DNA from: Cyclospora cayetanensis
Lineage: Eukaryota; Apicomplexa; Conoidasida; Eucoccidiorida; Eimeriidae
NCBI RefSeq assembly: GCF_002999335.1
Contig: NW_020312369.1
Span: 1-64,000 of the forward strand
Length of the DNA stretch: 64,000 bases
Reading direction: 5' to 3'
Shown here: positions 1 through 12,000 of the stretch, piece by piece
Position numbering within the stretch: position 1 is the first letter of the stretch
Layout of the letters: each line of letters starts with the position of its first letter
Program-made: the position numbers and the translations under genes
The notes under the pieces: model-generated
What the model was told of the DNA's origin: nothing
Database searches by the model: none
The model's input: only the letters and a program-made list of their open reading frames with translations

Positions 1-65
1 ACAGAGTGTATGGGTTTGTTGATACGGGTTAGGGTCAATTAGTGTTTTTGAAGTGTGTTTTTTTT

Positions 66-129
66 CGAGGTGTGGACGGCATACGTGCTCCTCTTGTGGC
101 TGGAGTTCTGATGTGTGCTTTTCCGATCT
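66..129 (+). other. Degenerate Illumina P7 index adapter (assembly artefact)
   Basis: Bases 66-89 align without gaps to the 24-nt P7 flow-cell sequence, well from about 75 onward and poorly before. Bases 90-95 fill the six-base index slot. Bases 96-129 match the 34-nt read-2 adapter at 30 positions; mismatches are at 99, 109, 112 and 120. All three parts are in the right order with exact spacing. The TG repeat starts directly after, where an insert would begin. This is technical sequence, not genome, so the join between 1-65 and the repeat is suspect. Confidence 0.85.
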
Positions 130-665
130 GTGTGTGTGTTTGTGTGTGTGTGTGTATCTGTGTGTCTGTCTGTGTATTTGTGTGTCTGTGTGTGTGTGTC
201 TGTCGGTGTGTGTCTGTCGGTGTGTGTCTGTCTGTGTGTATGTGTATGTGTCTGTGTGTGTCTGTATGTGTCTGTGTGTCTGTATGTGTCTGTGTGTCTG
301 TATGTCTGTGTGTCTGTGTATCTGTGTGTCTGTGTATCTGTGTTTATGTGTATCTGTGTGTCTGTGTGTGTTTCTGTGTCTGTGTGTTTCTGTGTCTGTG
401 TGTATGTGTGTGTGTGTCTGTGTGTTTCTATGTATGTGTGTGTGTGTCTGTCTGTGTGTATGTGTATGTGTCTGTGTGTGTCTGTATGTGTCTGTGTGTC
501 TGTCTGTGTCTGTGTGTCTGTGTATCTGTGTGTCTGTGTATCTGTGTGTCTGTGTGTGTTTTTGTGTCTGTGTGTTTCTGTGTGTGTCTGTCTGCCTGTG
601 TATGTGTCTGTCTGTGTCGGTGTCTGTCTGTCTGTGTATGTGGATGTGTGTGTGTGTGTGTGCGT
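130..665 (+). repeat. TG/TCTG degenerate simple repeat
   Basis: About 535 bases of interrupted TG, TGTC and TATG units with almost no A on the + strand. It is open in several frames, giving Cys/Val/Ser-rich pseudo-proteins, which is typical of a repeat rather than of coding sequence. It resembles the T/G-rich tracts inside introns of the + strand genes further along and may be intronic. Its length may be wrong because it abuts an adapter relic. Confidence 0.9.
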
Positions 666-687
666 ATGTATATGCTGCGAACTCTGC

Positions 688-1063
688 TGCTTCAGAAGTC
701 AGCATAGAAGATACGGTGAAGGCTATTCAGGAGGCAGACCGATTTCCAGTAACTCAAATGCTGGAAGTGAGCGACTCAAAGGCTGTGCAGCGCACTGCAA
801 GACTGAAGCGCACGACGGACGGCGCTCTCTCTGCTGCTTGCTCGCTGCTGCACTCCCTGCCTTCCCTGCGGCATTCCTGTGATGGATGGACACCTTTTTC
901 GATCGCTGAAGTCTCTGAACTTGTGGCTGCTTATGCTCTCATAGGCTCTAGCGCTGCCTCTGAAAGCATGAGCAGCTACAAGTCCAGAGAATTACTCCTC
1001 ACTTTTCTGCCCCTACGCGTTCCTCTCACAGCCGCCAACACGGGAAGAAACGCTCGTCTCTAG
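688..1063 (+). other. Possible upstream exon(s), unplaced
   Basis: After the repeat the composition becomes balanced and a reading frame continues for about 125 codons with ordinary residues. It includes a stretch rich in Asp, Glu and Lys around 700-800 and a Ser/Ala-rich tail ending in a stop near 1063. I recognise no domain and cannot fit it in phase to the first secure TBCK exon at 1874. A second frame at 1140-1340 is equally uncertain. They could be exons of the TBCK-type gene or of a separate gene. Confidence 0.3.
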
Positions 1064-1382
1064 AGGCCTCTTGCTTGCCGCGCTAACTGCTCGTTGACTG
1101 CTCTTCTGTCGCTTTTCCGGTGTCTCTTTGCGGCTGCAGGTGAGGCCTCCCTGCGTCTACAGGAGGCAGTGCCACTTCCTCTATCAGCGCCTCAGGCAAG
1201 CATCGATCTCTGCTGCAGCTCCTCCCTATCGTCTCCCCAGCTTGGTCTCTCACACTGCGACCAGGCTGGCCCCTTTATACGCGCCGCAGCACACTTAGAA
1301 GGCACTGCCTCCTCCCGCAATGGCATTGTACACCTCTTCATGCCACACAGCTTCTGATTCTGCCGGTTTGTGTGGCTGTGTG

Positions 1383-1716
1383 TGTGTGTCTCTGTGTATG
1401 TCTGTCTGTATCTTTCTGTGTGTCTGTCTGTATCTTTCTGTGTGTCTGTCTGTATCTTTCTGTGTGTCTGTCTGTGTATCTATGTCTGTGTTTGTTTGTC
1501 TCTATTTTTTTGTATGTCTGGCTGTATCTTTCTGTGTGTCTATCTGTATCTTTCTGTGTGTCTGTCTGTATCTTTCTGTGTGTCTGTCTGTATCTTTCTG
1601 TGTGTCTGTCTGTATCTTTCTGTGTGTCTGTCTGTATCTTTCTGTGTGTCTGTCTGTGTATCTATGTCTGTGTTTGTTTGTCTGTATTTTTTTGTATGTC
1701 TGGCTGTGTATGCATG
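1383..1716 (+). repeat. Minisatellite, about 22-bp unit (TCTG/TATC type)
   Basis: About ten copies of a roughly 22-base unit made of TATCTTTC followed by TGTGTGTCTGTCTG, with a few variant copies. It is T/G/C-rich and nearly free of A on the + strand. It lies upstream of the secure exon at 1874 and is probably intronic. The open frames across it on both strands are by-products of the repeat. Confidence 0.9.
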
Positions 1717-1873
1717 CATGGATGTGGGTGTATGCACCGAGTCGCACAGATGCATGAGGTTTAACCACCGCTTTCCACGTTGTCTACTCACACACAGCTG
1801 TGGATAAGCTCTGCAGAGACACAAAAGCCTTCTTCCACCACGGGAATGTCTGCGCGTGTGCTTCTCTCGACAG

Positions 1874-4800
1874 GGTTCGACTCTTTAAATCCTTGCTCGC
1901 ACAGCTGCCAAAAAGCAGACATCGCCTCATGGAAGAGGCTTCCCAGGATGTTCCTCCCCTGCTCCGGCCTGAGGTTTGTCTGCTTTTCTGCCTCCACGCC
2001 TCTGTTCAGTAACCCCTTCCAAAGCGCTCGCCTTCCTGCCCCTTAGTGGATTGCCTACGCAGCAGCAGCCACATGGCGTGGAGGCCAGCTGTGTCTGCTG
2101 CTGCCTCTCCGTCAGCAATCAGGCATGCCTGCAAGAGCTGGCTCTGCCTCTGCTGCGTGTGTCGCTCTTCTTCAACTCGCAAACAGGTGTGGGCAGCCCT
2201 CATGGGCATCAACCTCGTCGGTGTGCTGCACACAACCAACGTGGCCTTTCAAGAAGCCGCTGCCTCGCTGGAATTCCTTGCTCTCGAAGCTCTGCAGTCC
2301 AGCGAATTCTCACAGTACCACGAAGTGAGCAGCACGCCGAGCGACACATCTGCTACTGCCACAGAGGCAACGCTGCTGCAGAGCCAACAGCTTCCGCTTT
2401 TGTATGTGTAGTGATCGCGGTAAAATCGGTATATGTATATATATATGTTTTCATACATGCGTTTATATGGCTGTGCATGCGTGTACCTGTGTGTGTATGT
2501 ATTGTTACGTATTTGTATCTATATATCTATATATGTATATGGGTGTTGTGTATGTACATGTATACGGGTGTTGTGTATGTACATGTATGTGGGTGTTGTG
2601 TATGTATATGTATATGGGTGTTGTGTATGTATATGTATATGGGTGTTGGGTATGTATGTGTATGTATATGTAGGTGTGTGTTTGCATGCGCTGGTGTGTG
2701 GGTTTGCTTTTTATTTTTGCAGTACAACGATTTGCTGGGGAGCACTGAGGGCCGACGGCGTTTAGTTACGTTGGTTGGGGTTGCCTTGCAACGGAATCCT
2801 TTGTATGTTTCTGTGCGGGGGATGGACGCCTTGGCAGCTCCTCTGTTGTTGCTGTTTTATGAGCGGGAGAATGTGGCTCTGGCCTGCCTTGAGAAGCTGC
2901 TACAGGATTTCCAGCAGCACCTCTTCGCTGCTGACAGCGCCTCCTTCCTTCGCCGGCAGCTTGCCGCTTCCAACCGTTTGCTTGCCTTTGTAGATCCTAC
3001 CCTGGCCCTCCATTTGTACAGACTAGGCGAGCGAAACACCCGCACTCCAGCACAGAAAAGGGGGAGAAAAATCGACTAGAAGGGGTCAAGCGGGTGTAAA
3101 AATCCTCCGCCCCAAGCGAGAAAAGAGGCCTCTAACGAGCGACTGCGTTAGAGAAACGCGTTGCAGCGGAAGGGGGGACGGCGTCTTGGTGAGGCATACT
3201 TTACGGACTGACTGCGTGCGGCTTCCGTGTGCCTTTCAGGGCTTCACTCCGACATGTATGCGTTGTCTTGGCACCTGACGCTGTTCTCTCACGTGTTGCC
3301 GCTGCAGCAGCTGCTGCTGCTGTGGGATACCTTGCTGTTGCAGCCTCCTACGTTCGTGCACTTCTTGACGCTCTGCATTCTGCATTTCTTGAGAGTGCCC
3401 CTCATGAGCTTCTCGCCGGGGGAGGAGTCGACGGCCATTCGCCTGTTGCAGACGTGTTTCGCGTTCATCAATATTCCTGCTCTCTGCGCTGCCGCTGTGG
3501 CACTGCAAAACGCAGTCCCCTGGTCCCTTGCCCTCCTGCCTTCGCCTCAAGAGGTTCGTGCAGACGCAGAAGCGGCGGAAAAGCCGTCATGCGGGGGCAT
3601 TATTACTACCGACGCTCCAGCAGAAGGCGCGCAGACCGCACCCACCGCAGCAACAGACCGCGCTTCAAAGCCTCCAGCAGACTCGGGGAAGGCCGTTAAG
3701 AGGCTCGTCGTCGAGACAAGCAGCGGCGAGAAGCGGCTGGAAGCAGTGTCTACCGATGGTGCTCTCCACCCCCAACATGCACATGCGACGACGCTCGTTC
3801 GCGAAAAGGCTTCCGAAGCGCAGCAGTTCTTCATCGGTGACAAGGAACTCACCCGCACTCACACCTCCATCCAACAACAAGGCCAAACGCAAGACAACGA
3901 AGGCTTTCCCCACTGCAATGCGGAGAAACCCAGCGCAGTCCACGGGAGGGCATCCACCCCGTCGAGCTGCGAGGGAGACGCTCAAGGCGCTTCCCATAGG
4001 AAACATGCAAGCTGGAAAAGCAGAGCACTTATGCGCGTTGTCAAAGGGCCGGCGCTGATGCTTTTGGGGGCACCCCGGAAGACGACTGCTGCCAGAAATC
4101 TCCAGCGAGGCGGTCTAAACGAGGGCAAACGGTGAGCGAAAGCGGCTACGCGGGAGAGCCAGAAAGCTTCCCGTGCAGCCTTCTCAAATTAAGCCATTTA
4201 GAGCCCTCTCAGACCACCACTAGACACTGCGCTGCTGCCCAGTCCTGCACGCGCTCGAGGAAAGCGATTTTTCCTATGGCGCGTCCAGATGGCGCATGGC
4301 GCATGGCGCATGGCTGCTCCGTCGATGGGAGGCACGGCAAGGCAAGGATCAACTAGAAGACCTTCAAGCCATCGCTGCATTCTCCGTGAGTGGTGTGCTA
4401 TGTCTCTCTGTGAGGCTGCGCTGCGTGTTCGCTGCAGATGTTGCGCTGATCCCATGGAAGCCCTGTACTCGAGCGAACCGCTTGTGTCTCGGTGGTGGGA
4501 AAAAATGACTGAAGCGGCATTCCTAGAGACGACTTCGCAGTCTTGGAATGCTGGCGGGACAGGCAGCACTCCTTCTCTCGCCAGTGAAGCCGGTGATTTC
4601 GAGGAAAAGGCGCTGCAGCCTCCCTGCATTGGAGTTGACGTCTTGCTGCAGTTCAGTGAGGAAAGCGTTGTCTTGGACATGCGCCCTCGAGCTCTCTTCG
4701 AGGTCTTGCACTTCAACAAGTCCATCCACATCACGCCAAAAGACGTGGGAGAGCTTATCTGCTTGCTGAAAGAAGGCCAAATGTCGCTACCAGACCCTAA

Positions 4801-5194
4801 GGGCGTGCATGTGCAAGTGCAGAAGCTCGGTAGTAGCAAGCCACTCATCGGGAAGATGACTCTTGCAGGGAACGCGTCACCCCTCGAACCGCTTCAGGCA
4901 GCCTCCGAAGCGAGTGCCGCTGTTGGTCTGCCCCATTCTGAGCCTTCAGAGGGTGCGCAATGGAAGTCTGGACTCTCGCCAGCCGCAAGCGGCGTCTTAC
5001 AACCCTGGATTTCCCCCGTCATGCACCGCTTGCCGCTAATCGTCGTTGTTGGCGACAAGGAGGATTGCGGATCGGGACTTGCAAGGCGGCTGCTCATGGC
5101 TGGAATTGCCTGTGTCTGCGTGCTGCTTGGAGGCATCGACGCGCTACAGCTCGATGCTCCAAACGACTTCCTAGCACGGAAGTACCAAAACTGA
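1874..5194 (+). CDS. TBCK-type protein: TBC domain plus C-terminal rhodanese domain (5' end missing)
   Basis: TBCK proteins join a kinase-like, a TBC (Rab-GAP fold) and a rhodanese domain and act in endolysosomal and mTOR-linked traffic. Secure exons are 1874-1973, 2187-2324, 2723-3026, 3240-4131 and 4438-5194, and phases agree at every join. The TBC domain opens with EASQDVPPLLRPE, then VWAALMGI. It continues with YNDLLGSTEG, RGMDALAAPL and DMYALSWHLTLFSHVLPL, ending near codon 90 of the 3240 exon. A disordered linker of about 200 residues follows. The last exon is rhodanese-like (VVLDMRPRALFEV, then LPLIVVVGDKEDCGSG and GIDAL). Both GAP catalytic positions are changed: the arginine finger aligns with Gln in EFSQYHE, and the Gln of YWQG is replaced by Arg. 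The 3026/3027 junction needs a GC donor. The kinase-like region expected upstream was not identified. Confidence 0.82.
2541..2655 (+). repeat. 25-bp intronic minisatellite
   Basis: Four full copies and one partial copy of a 25-base unit beginning GGGTGTTGTG and ending in TATG/TATAT variants. It lies in the intron between the TBCK exons ending at 2324 and starting at 2723. Later copies differ only by C/T changes, so the array is young. A TATA/TATG-rich stretch flanks it on both sides. Confidence 0.9.
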
Positions 5195-8100
5195 GGCCCC
5201 CCGGGGAGCCCCTCTCCGGCTCATCGGCGATCCAACTTGTATATGCCGACGCACGCAACGTAGTTTTTTAGCGCTGCCATACTTTCTAAGTACTAGTCGT
5301 GCAGCCCTCTAGCGCAGACGGGTTGAAACACCCATGCTTCGATGGATGGGGAAAAGGACGGGGGGAAGGGTGTATGGGTAACCCGAGATCAACCGAAGGC
5401 AGCCCTAACATCTGGCACACACTGTGGCACTTGAAACCAGAATTTACGCCTCGCGACTACAAAGCATAAGCAATGATTAGTTGCAGCAAGAAGGCGCAGT
5501 TGCGAAATGGCAAGCAGGCACAGCAAGCCTCAATGCACGGGCCAGCAGGGGTACAGAGGAGGAGAAAGCAGGCATATTGACTTTGGTTGCCATTCAGAAC
5601 GATACGATGATTTGCCATGGACGTCTTGCAAATGTGCGCATGCAATCGCACCTGCTCTTTCTTGCTTGCCCTTCTCTGACTTACGTGCAGCATTGAACCA
5701 CGTAGGGGTAAGGATTTCAAACTTGGTGCTTGTGCAGACACGGATGCATCCATCTATGAAGCTGCAGCACCGCGCTATTCAGTAAACATTGCAGTGTGTG
5801 TGTGGGATAGGGTGCCCCGGAATACCTAAGAGCTGAACAAATCAAAGTGCCTCTTAATTCTTGAAGGCTTTGTTCGATGCAGTGAGCAACCTGTAACCGC
5901 GTTTGACGCCTGCAGTGGTCGAAGGCTCTCATGTGTCTGCTCTACACGAGCCATGGTAGGGGAAGAGGTGCATTAGGCTACCATGGCATGCGTTGCCGCG
6001 AATGGGTATTCCTACTGCCTTTTGAGATGGCTAAAGTCGACACAGTACAATGTAAAGGGTAATACTTGGTCGTAAAGTTGAATTGAGAGGCGTACTTTTA
6101 TCATTCATGGCAGCAGCCTCCTCCATTCAAGCCTGATTTTGAGCGGCTCTGTGTAGCGGTCCGTATTTGTAGATCAATATGTGATGCCTAACGGGAATTC
6201 GTGAGTGCTGTCCGTACCCCTCCAGACAGCCTTCGTTGGATGAATTCGAAATACCCAGACCGCTACTGCTGTACTGCACACACGATCCCCTGAAAGCAGT
6301 AAACCAGCTGTGAAGCTGCAGTAGGGATCAGATCTCAATCTGAGGAGCCGCAAATAAACCGAATGTGATACTTCTCAGGTGCGCAATAGAGCCATACCAC
6401 AATGCTTATAGAGTCTCGACATTATTAAACATTGTCTCGTGAAGGCAAAAATTGAGTGACACGAATCTTAAAAACGCTTTTTAGTCATGGAAACACCTCG
6501 TAGAAGCCATTGCCAGTTTAGAGTTCAAAAACCTCTATTGTACGCTTTGTCCTCTAACAACTCGACATTTTGGGAGCGCTTATATATATTTCCATATCTC
6601 CGTTAGTGCAGCCTGGTGCTGTAAGGCTGCAGTAACTTTTTTCTGGCTCTGCCGCAGATCGAAGGCGCCCATAGGCCACTTTCTAAAGGGCGGCGAGGAC
6701 CAGGAACTCTTCCATAGCAGATGCTATGCGATAATCAGTTGCATTATCGCAGTTCCTTTTACAACAGTTACTCATGCTATAGGATGAGCTAAGCGCTGAT
6801 TGCATGGTTAGATCCGTCTTGTTGAGCATGGATCGGGCGACGCTCCAATTAAGCATCGTCTGCCACATTTCTAAAATTCAACTAAAATCAGCAAGGAATT
6901 AACTAATCGGTTTACTTTCTCGTATATCTTGTACATTGTACAGTAGTGTTCCCTCACTGTAGGCAGACGCCAGTTATTCTGGTCTGCCCTAGATGATGAT
7001 ACACGCGATTAGCTGTGAATCTTCCAAGTGCTTCAAGGGTGCACCTGCGCACACCCTAGCTGTCCTCCCCTAACGTGGAAGCTCCGAGGGCCCCGGGTTG
7101 GGGAAGAAAGCAGCTTGTTTGAAGAACACACAACTCTTAACCGAGTTTGTATTCAGCCTGGACTGAAGCGTCTCTCTGCAGAAACATAACAAGGTACGTT
7201 ACAGCTTTTCAGTTGCACAGCGGGCTGGCACTACAAAACACAAGTGCGCGTTGTATTCCTGTGTCACCATTTTCTGCGTGCACAACTGTGGGCAAATGCT
7301 CAAGGTAGGGCGCGGCTCCTTGCGCTTCGACTGCCCTCCCGTCCCTCATGTAGAAACCGTGTGGGCATACTCCAGAGAGCTCTTCAGAGACAGCACATAG
7401 TGACATCCCTTGTGCTTTAATAGGTGGAATTTGGAGCTGGGGCCTTCTTCATGCAGACACCAGGAGGATCGCATTAAAAGGTAAAAGTATCTACAACAGT
7501 TGAGCCCAACAGGCGTACGCATTCAAATAATCACGTTCGAGAAGGTACACGGATGCAGCACTACACAGTTCGCTCCTGCTCTAAAGTGTACCTTTATCCT
7601 AACAAAACGAGCGGGCAATGGTGAAGGTTTGTCGATTGACATGTCTCATATTGTAAGCGCAGTCCAGCCCTGCAGTGGTGGCAGTGCAAATCTCCACACC
7701 GAGGTGCAGATAGAAATAGTTCTTGTTATTTTTCCGATCCTTTTGAAATTAAATGCTAAACACGAAGCTTGCTAAGCAAAAGCAGTTTAAATGCAAATAT
7801 ATAAGGACTCACGCTCTATGTGGGGAGTAGCATGCACGTACGCAGCCACCAGGCATCCGTGCGCAATTAGATGGTGCGTGCTCGACCCTGGAAAATCAAG
7901 GCGAATCCTCGGTGCTGGATCACTCGTATTGGCTGTATTTTACCAGCTGTTCATGACCAGGGATTCAGAACATACTTTTGACCTCGTTTGGGCCTACGCC
8001 TCGTGGGTACGCAGCATAGCAGAGGCGCGGAATACACCGCCCTGTTGCCGTGGCATTCCTGGTAAAGCAGTTGCATTTTCGTCACGTTCGAGGAATATCA

Positions 8101-8331
8101 CTGCTTATTCCCGTGCGACGTGCGTTCTGGAGCATATTTAATGGACGAAGCGACTTGTCGCGCCCTTGAACTCCTTGAAGACGGCCCCCCCCTGCAGTAC
8201 TGTATTATATCTTCCCTACGTGGCCCAGCCAACTGCATTGTATACCGTTTCCTTCCTTACAGGCCGATCTGGTCATTGATCTGGGTTTCAGCTCGCTGTA
8301 GGCAGTCTTTGCGCGGCCGCCGCCAGTGACG
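5195..8331. other. Gene-poor interval
   Basis: About 3.1 kb between the TBCK stop and the U2AF35 start. Composition is more A/T-rich than the flanking repeat-rich block, and there are no triplet runs. Only short, unconvincing frames occur (for example 7500-7775 and 7791-8141), with no domain or splice pattern I can support. It presumably holds the 3' UTR of one gene and the promoter of the next; a small non-coding RNA cannot be excluded. Confidence 0.6.
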
Positions 8332-9499
8332 ATGGCGGAGCATTTGGCGCGGATTATTGGAACAGAGGAGGACAGAGTAAACTGTCCATTTTACTGGAAG
8401 ATTGGGGCATGCCGTCACGGTGACCAGTGTTCAAGGTCTCATTATAAGCCCTCGTCGTCTCCAACTATTGTCCTTCGTCATATGTACCCCAACCCCCCCG
8501 TGGCGATTGCCATTGCAGAGGGTCAAAATGGTGAGCGCATACGAGAAGATAGCTTGTGCGCTGGTGAATAGACCCATGAACCAAGCACTGGAATAAGACT
8601 TGCTAGTGCTATTGAAATAGGGCAGGCTTTGTGGGGCAGCACAATCATTATTAACGACTTCGGGGCGTGTCAGTGGGCTGCCAGTACGTGGCATGTTTGT
8701 TCAGTCTCTGATGAACTCCTAGATGAAGCTGCTGATCACTTTGAGGCCTTTTTTTCGGAGGTTTTCGAAGAATTGTACAAGTACGGAGAGGTCGAGGATA
8801 TGGTAGTGTGTGACAACATTGGAGATCATATTATCGGAAATGTGTATGTGAAGTACTCGGACGATGATGCTGCAAAGAAGGCTCTTTCTGCACTTCAGGG
8901 ACGGTATTATGCTGGTGAGCGTTTTGCTTGTACCATCGGCTTCCTGTATCACGATTGTGGATCGCTTCATGAATGTATGGACCTTCAGATGTGTCTCCTC
9001 GACTTTTCCGGTACCCTTTTGAAGCTATGATCTGTTTTTTCGTAGGGAAGCCTATTCAAGCAGAATTCACGCCTGTAACTGACTTCCGAGAAGCCCGCTG
9101 TCGCCAGTTTGTTGATGGGCAGTGCCGCCGTGGAGGATACTGCAACTTCATGCATCTTAAGCACGTTCCACGATCGTTGAAGCGTAAGCTGTTCAATAAG
9201 ATGTACGAAGAACATCCGGAGTATAGGGATAAGGTTCGGGGAGGACGGCGATCAAGGTCGCGTTCTGCTTCACCGCGCAAGAACAGACGGTAAGCTTGAT
9301 TAGGCAGGCGATATGAATGAGGGTGGCCCCCTTCACAGTCGCCGTATGGCTCATAGTTCTGGGTTGGGCATGATTTTTACATGCGTTTCGCAGCTCGCCG
9401 AGCCCCCATAGGTCTGAAAGGCCGGAAAGGCGGACGAGTGAAGAGCGACGCGCCATGATTGCCCAGTGGAACCAGGAGCGCGATGCTGCCCAGAGCTGA
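8332..9499 (+). CDS. U2AF1: Splicing factor U2AF small subunit (U2AF35)
   Basis: This subunit recognises the AG of 3' splice sites in the U2AF heterodimer. Exons are 8332-8530, 8705-8914, 9046-9289 and 9394-9499, giving 252 residues in continuous phase. The first CCCH zinc finger uses Cys18, Cys27, Cys33 and His37 within [13 protein letters not shown]. The UHM-type RNA-recognition fold follows ([17 protein letters not shown], then [12 protein letters not shown] and GNVYVKY). The second CCCH finger is [19 protein letters not shown]. The C-terminus is RS-rich and ends [14 protein letters not shown], like the long tail of plant and protist U2AF35. Exon 3 runs into an in-frame TAA that overlaps the donor at 9290, so reading without the last intron gives a protein 34 residues shorter. 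Start chosen: ATG at 8332, with the canonical MAEHLA start. Confidence 0.95.
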
Positions 9500-12000
9500 A
9501 AAAGTCTAGACACTTACATACACCTTCGAACATGCATTGGTCCCTGCGAGAAAACCCTTGATCTCATCGTTGGATTCAGTGCAAGCTGCATGACGCGTTT
9601 ACATGCGGCCATTGATGAATTTGCCGAGATACTTGCTGCTTCATAGGTGCTAGCTCATAGGAAGCAGCTAGCTGCAACAACGTTCCGGTGTTCATAGGCC
9701 GGATTACATACAGCTCGGTACATTAAGCGTGTCAAGGCGTACAATGTTGCACGGCCTCTACTTGCTTCTAGATACTTTTTTGTGTCACAGGGGCTTCTCG
9801 TTTGCCTTGCATGGACGACAATAGGCTGTGCCTTGTGGCAGAGCTGTGCCACATACTAGGGCAGGTCGATTCCGTTAAGGGAATAATGGTTGTTTCTTAG
9901 CTTTGCAATTTATATGGCAATAGCGTTCGAGCGCTGCTGTCGAGTCGCGTGGTGTTGGGCAGCTGCATTCCCATACTGTCTACGGAACATGGAAGCTAAT
10001 CTAGGCATTATGCAACAGTATTATTATTTACGCTCTACATATAGGATCAACACTTTTTAATTAGCGAAAACCCATGAAATGTCGAAAGCAATGAGTAGTG
10101 ACGCGCAGTGCCTTGCGGGAGGGCAGCTTCGTCGGCTGTACGTGCACGTGAGGGTCGAGGCTTCTCGCAATGCGCGAAGTGTCATGAAAGATTTATTCGG
10201 TTTGTCATGACACTGCTAGCGCCGTGGTGTGGAAGTTTTTTTGGCTCGGTGCCAACTGCTGGCCGTGGCGTGAGGTTGGGAGAATCCTTTTCCGGCTACA
10301 ACAGCCGCAAGGATGTTGCACAGCATCTTACGATCGCTGCGCGGATCCCTTGTGGAGCTGACAAAATGCGAACCCGTATCAAACCAATCGGAAATTGCCC
10401 TGCGCAGTGGGCTTGAGAAGTCGGTGCTTTTCCTTCTGTGCTCATCGGCGATCATGGGCACTTCAGCACTCATCCTTGTAAGCATACATTTTTCTGCCGA
10501 CCACGAAAGCGCATTAAAGTACATCAACAGGGCATGAGTCAGCAGCCTGTATACTGCGACAAGGGCCTGGCATTTTGGAATGGCCTCTTAGGAGGTATAG
10601 TTGCTTGAATTACATATGCAACTTTTGCACCAATACAGTTCGGCACTACTTAGCGATCTTGGTGATCACGGCTGTCGCGTGCTCCACCGCTTTATTTTTT
10701 GATACAGAAGCAATCAACCGTAAGACGGTCCAACTTTCGCATACCAACACCCTCTTATAGGCTCTGTGCAGTAATGGCCAAGCTGATATGGACGAACGGC
10801 GAATCAAGCTTCTTCGAATTCGGAACCACTGCCTTTAACATTTCAGCTTGCCTCGCAGGAGGGTATGCCTATCACTGTTCATGTGATTGTTGAATATTTA
10901 ATGCACATTTTACGTAGTCCTCTACTGGCGCTCATATGGATCATGCGCGGTACGTGCACATTGGCTCCCTCTGTTCGAGACTTTTCTTCACGCCTGCGCC
11001 TATTCAACTTAGGGGCTATTGAACTTACGTCTTCCCCTACATGCCGCACCACCGCTCCCCTACTTTACGGTGGAAGTATTGCAAATATTACTTTGTCAGT
11101 CAATATTGCTACCGTCCTGATCCCAGCCGATTCACCTTGATGCCTATTAGGACGATTAGCGCGTTGACTTTCGCGTCATTGATGATCAGTTACTACATTG
11201 CATCTTCAAAACGATTCTATGACATTGCTATTCTCTCATGCGTTTGCGACCCGATCTCAGTTGTAAGCAGCCAGCTCTCACCTAACTTATCCCTAAGGGC
11301 CCATATGCAACTTTCTTCCAGATGGTCGAAGGGGTTGCTGAACACCTCCCAGAACCACCAAGAATCCGCCATCCTGAATTCGTACCTTCTTTCAACGGAC
11401 GCGTGGCGAAGCTGCTTTCTTACGAGAGAATAGGGGCTTTTGTAAGGCGCATTTTGGATGCGTTAACCCCGGATTCTTCCCTCCCACAGAGATTCAATTC
11501 TTTAGTGGAGACACGGGTGTACTAATTACACCTGCATCAACAGGCCATAGGTGCTCAACTAATCTTTGCACTCTATGGCCAGTAAGGCTTTGCTTTTGTA
11601 ATGTCTTTTCCCTGTATCAATCTACAAAGAACCTTATTGTGGGAGAAATTTGTAGCGGTAGTCTGCGACGCTGAAGAAAAGTTGGTTCACTACTTGGATC
11701 CCTGTGAGTGTCTTATTCTGACAGACACTTGAAGGTCCAATTTTCAAATCCGGTTTACAAATTGTTTATTATACAGCGAGAAGCCATCGATAGCTGATGT
11801 CGCATTGCAGTCGATGCCCTGTGAACAGACACCAAAAGATGCTCCAATTGTATCATTTTTGCAAGAGGCACCTATCAGCGCAAGAGAGTAGCGCCACCCA
11901 TCAAAATAATCAAAATTCATGTTGTTGAATGCACACAACGAAGTCTTACAGCAACTTTAAACACAGTCCTTCCTGTCATTCTTAATTTGGACAAAGTTTT
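9500..12000. other. Gene-poor interval with one doubtful gene
   Basis: Repeat-poor DNA between the U2AF35 stop and the 3' end of the giant - strand gene. The only coding-like signal is the set of possible exons at 10313-11524, described separately. Parts 9500-10310 and 11525-12000 show only short frames without support. Confidence 0.5.
10313..11524 (+). CDS. Possible multi-exon small membrane protein, unknown function
   Basis: Several segments look like exons. 10313-10477 carries a hydrophobic stretch (VLFLLCSSAIMGTSALIL) before a good donor. 10639-10719 encodes HYLAILVITAVACSTALFF, also before a good donor. 10772-10861 encodes MAKLIWTNGESSFFEFG and joins it in phase. 11322-11441 (MVEGVAEHLPEPPRIRHPEF) joins in phase to 11492-11524, which ends in a stop. 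I could not connect the first segment to the second, or the third to the fourth, in phase, so this may be two genes or partly noise. Two hydrophobic segments suggest a membrane protein. No family recognised. Confidence 0.3.

Noticed and set aside
1..65. Telomere-like TTTAGGG repeats
   Set aside because: A single GGGTTAGGG-like string near base 25 is not a repeat array, and no other copies were seen in the window.
42..1063. Cys/Val/Ser-rich open frames across the TG repeat
   Set aside because: They exist in all three frames because TG/TCTG lacks stop codons; composition is that of the repeat.
1976..3079. A continuous 367-residue protein over 1976-3079
   Set aside because: It reads through TATG-repeat introns. 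The real exons switch frame at 1973/2187 and 2324/2723.
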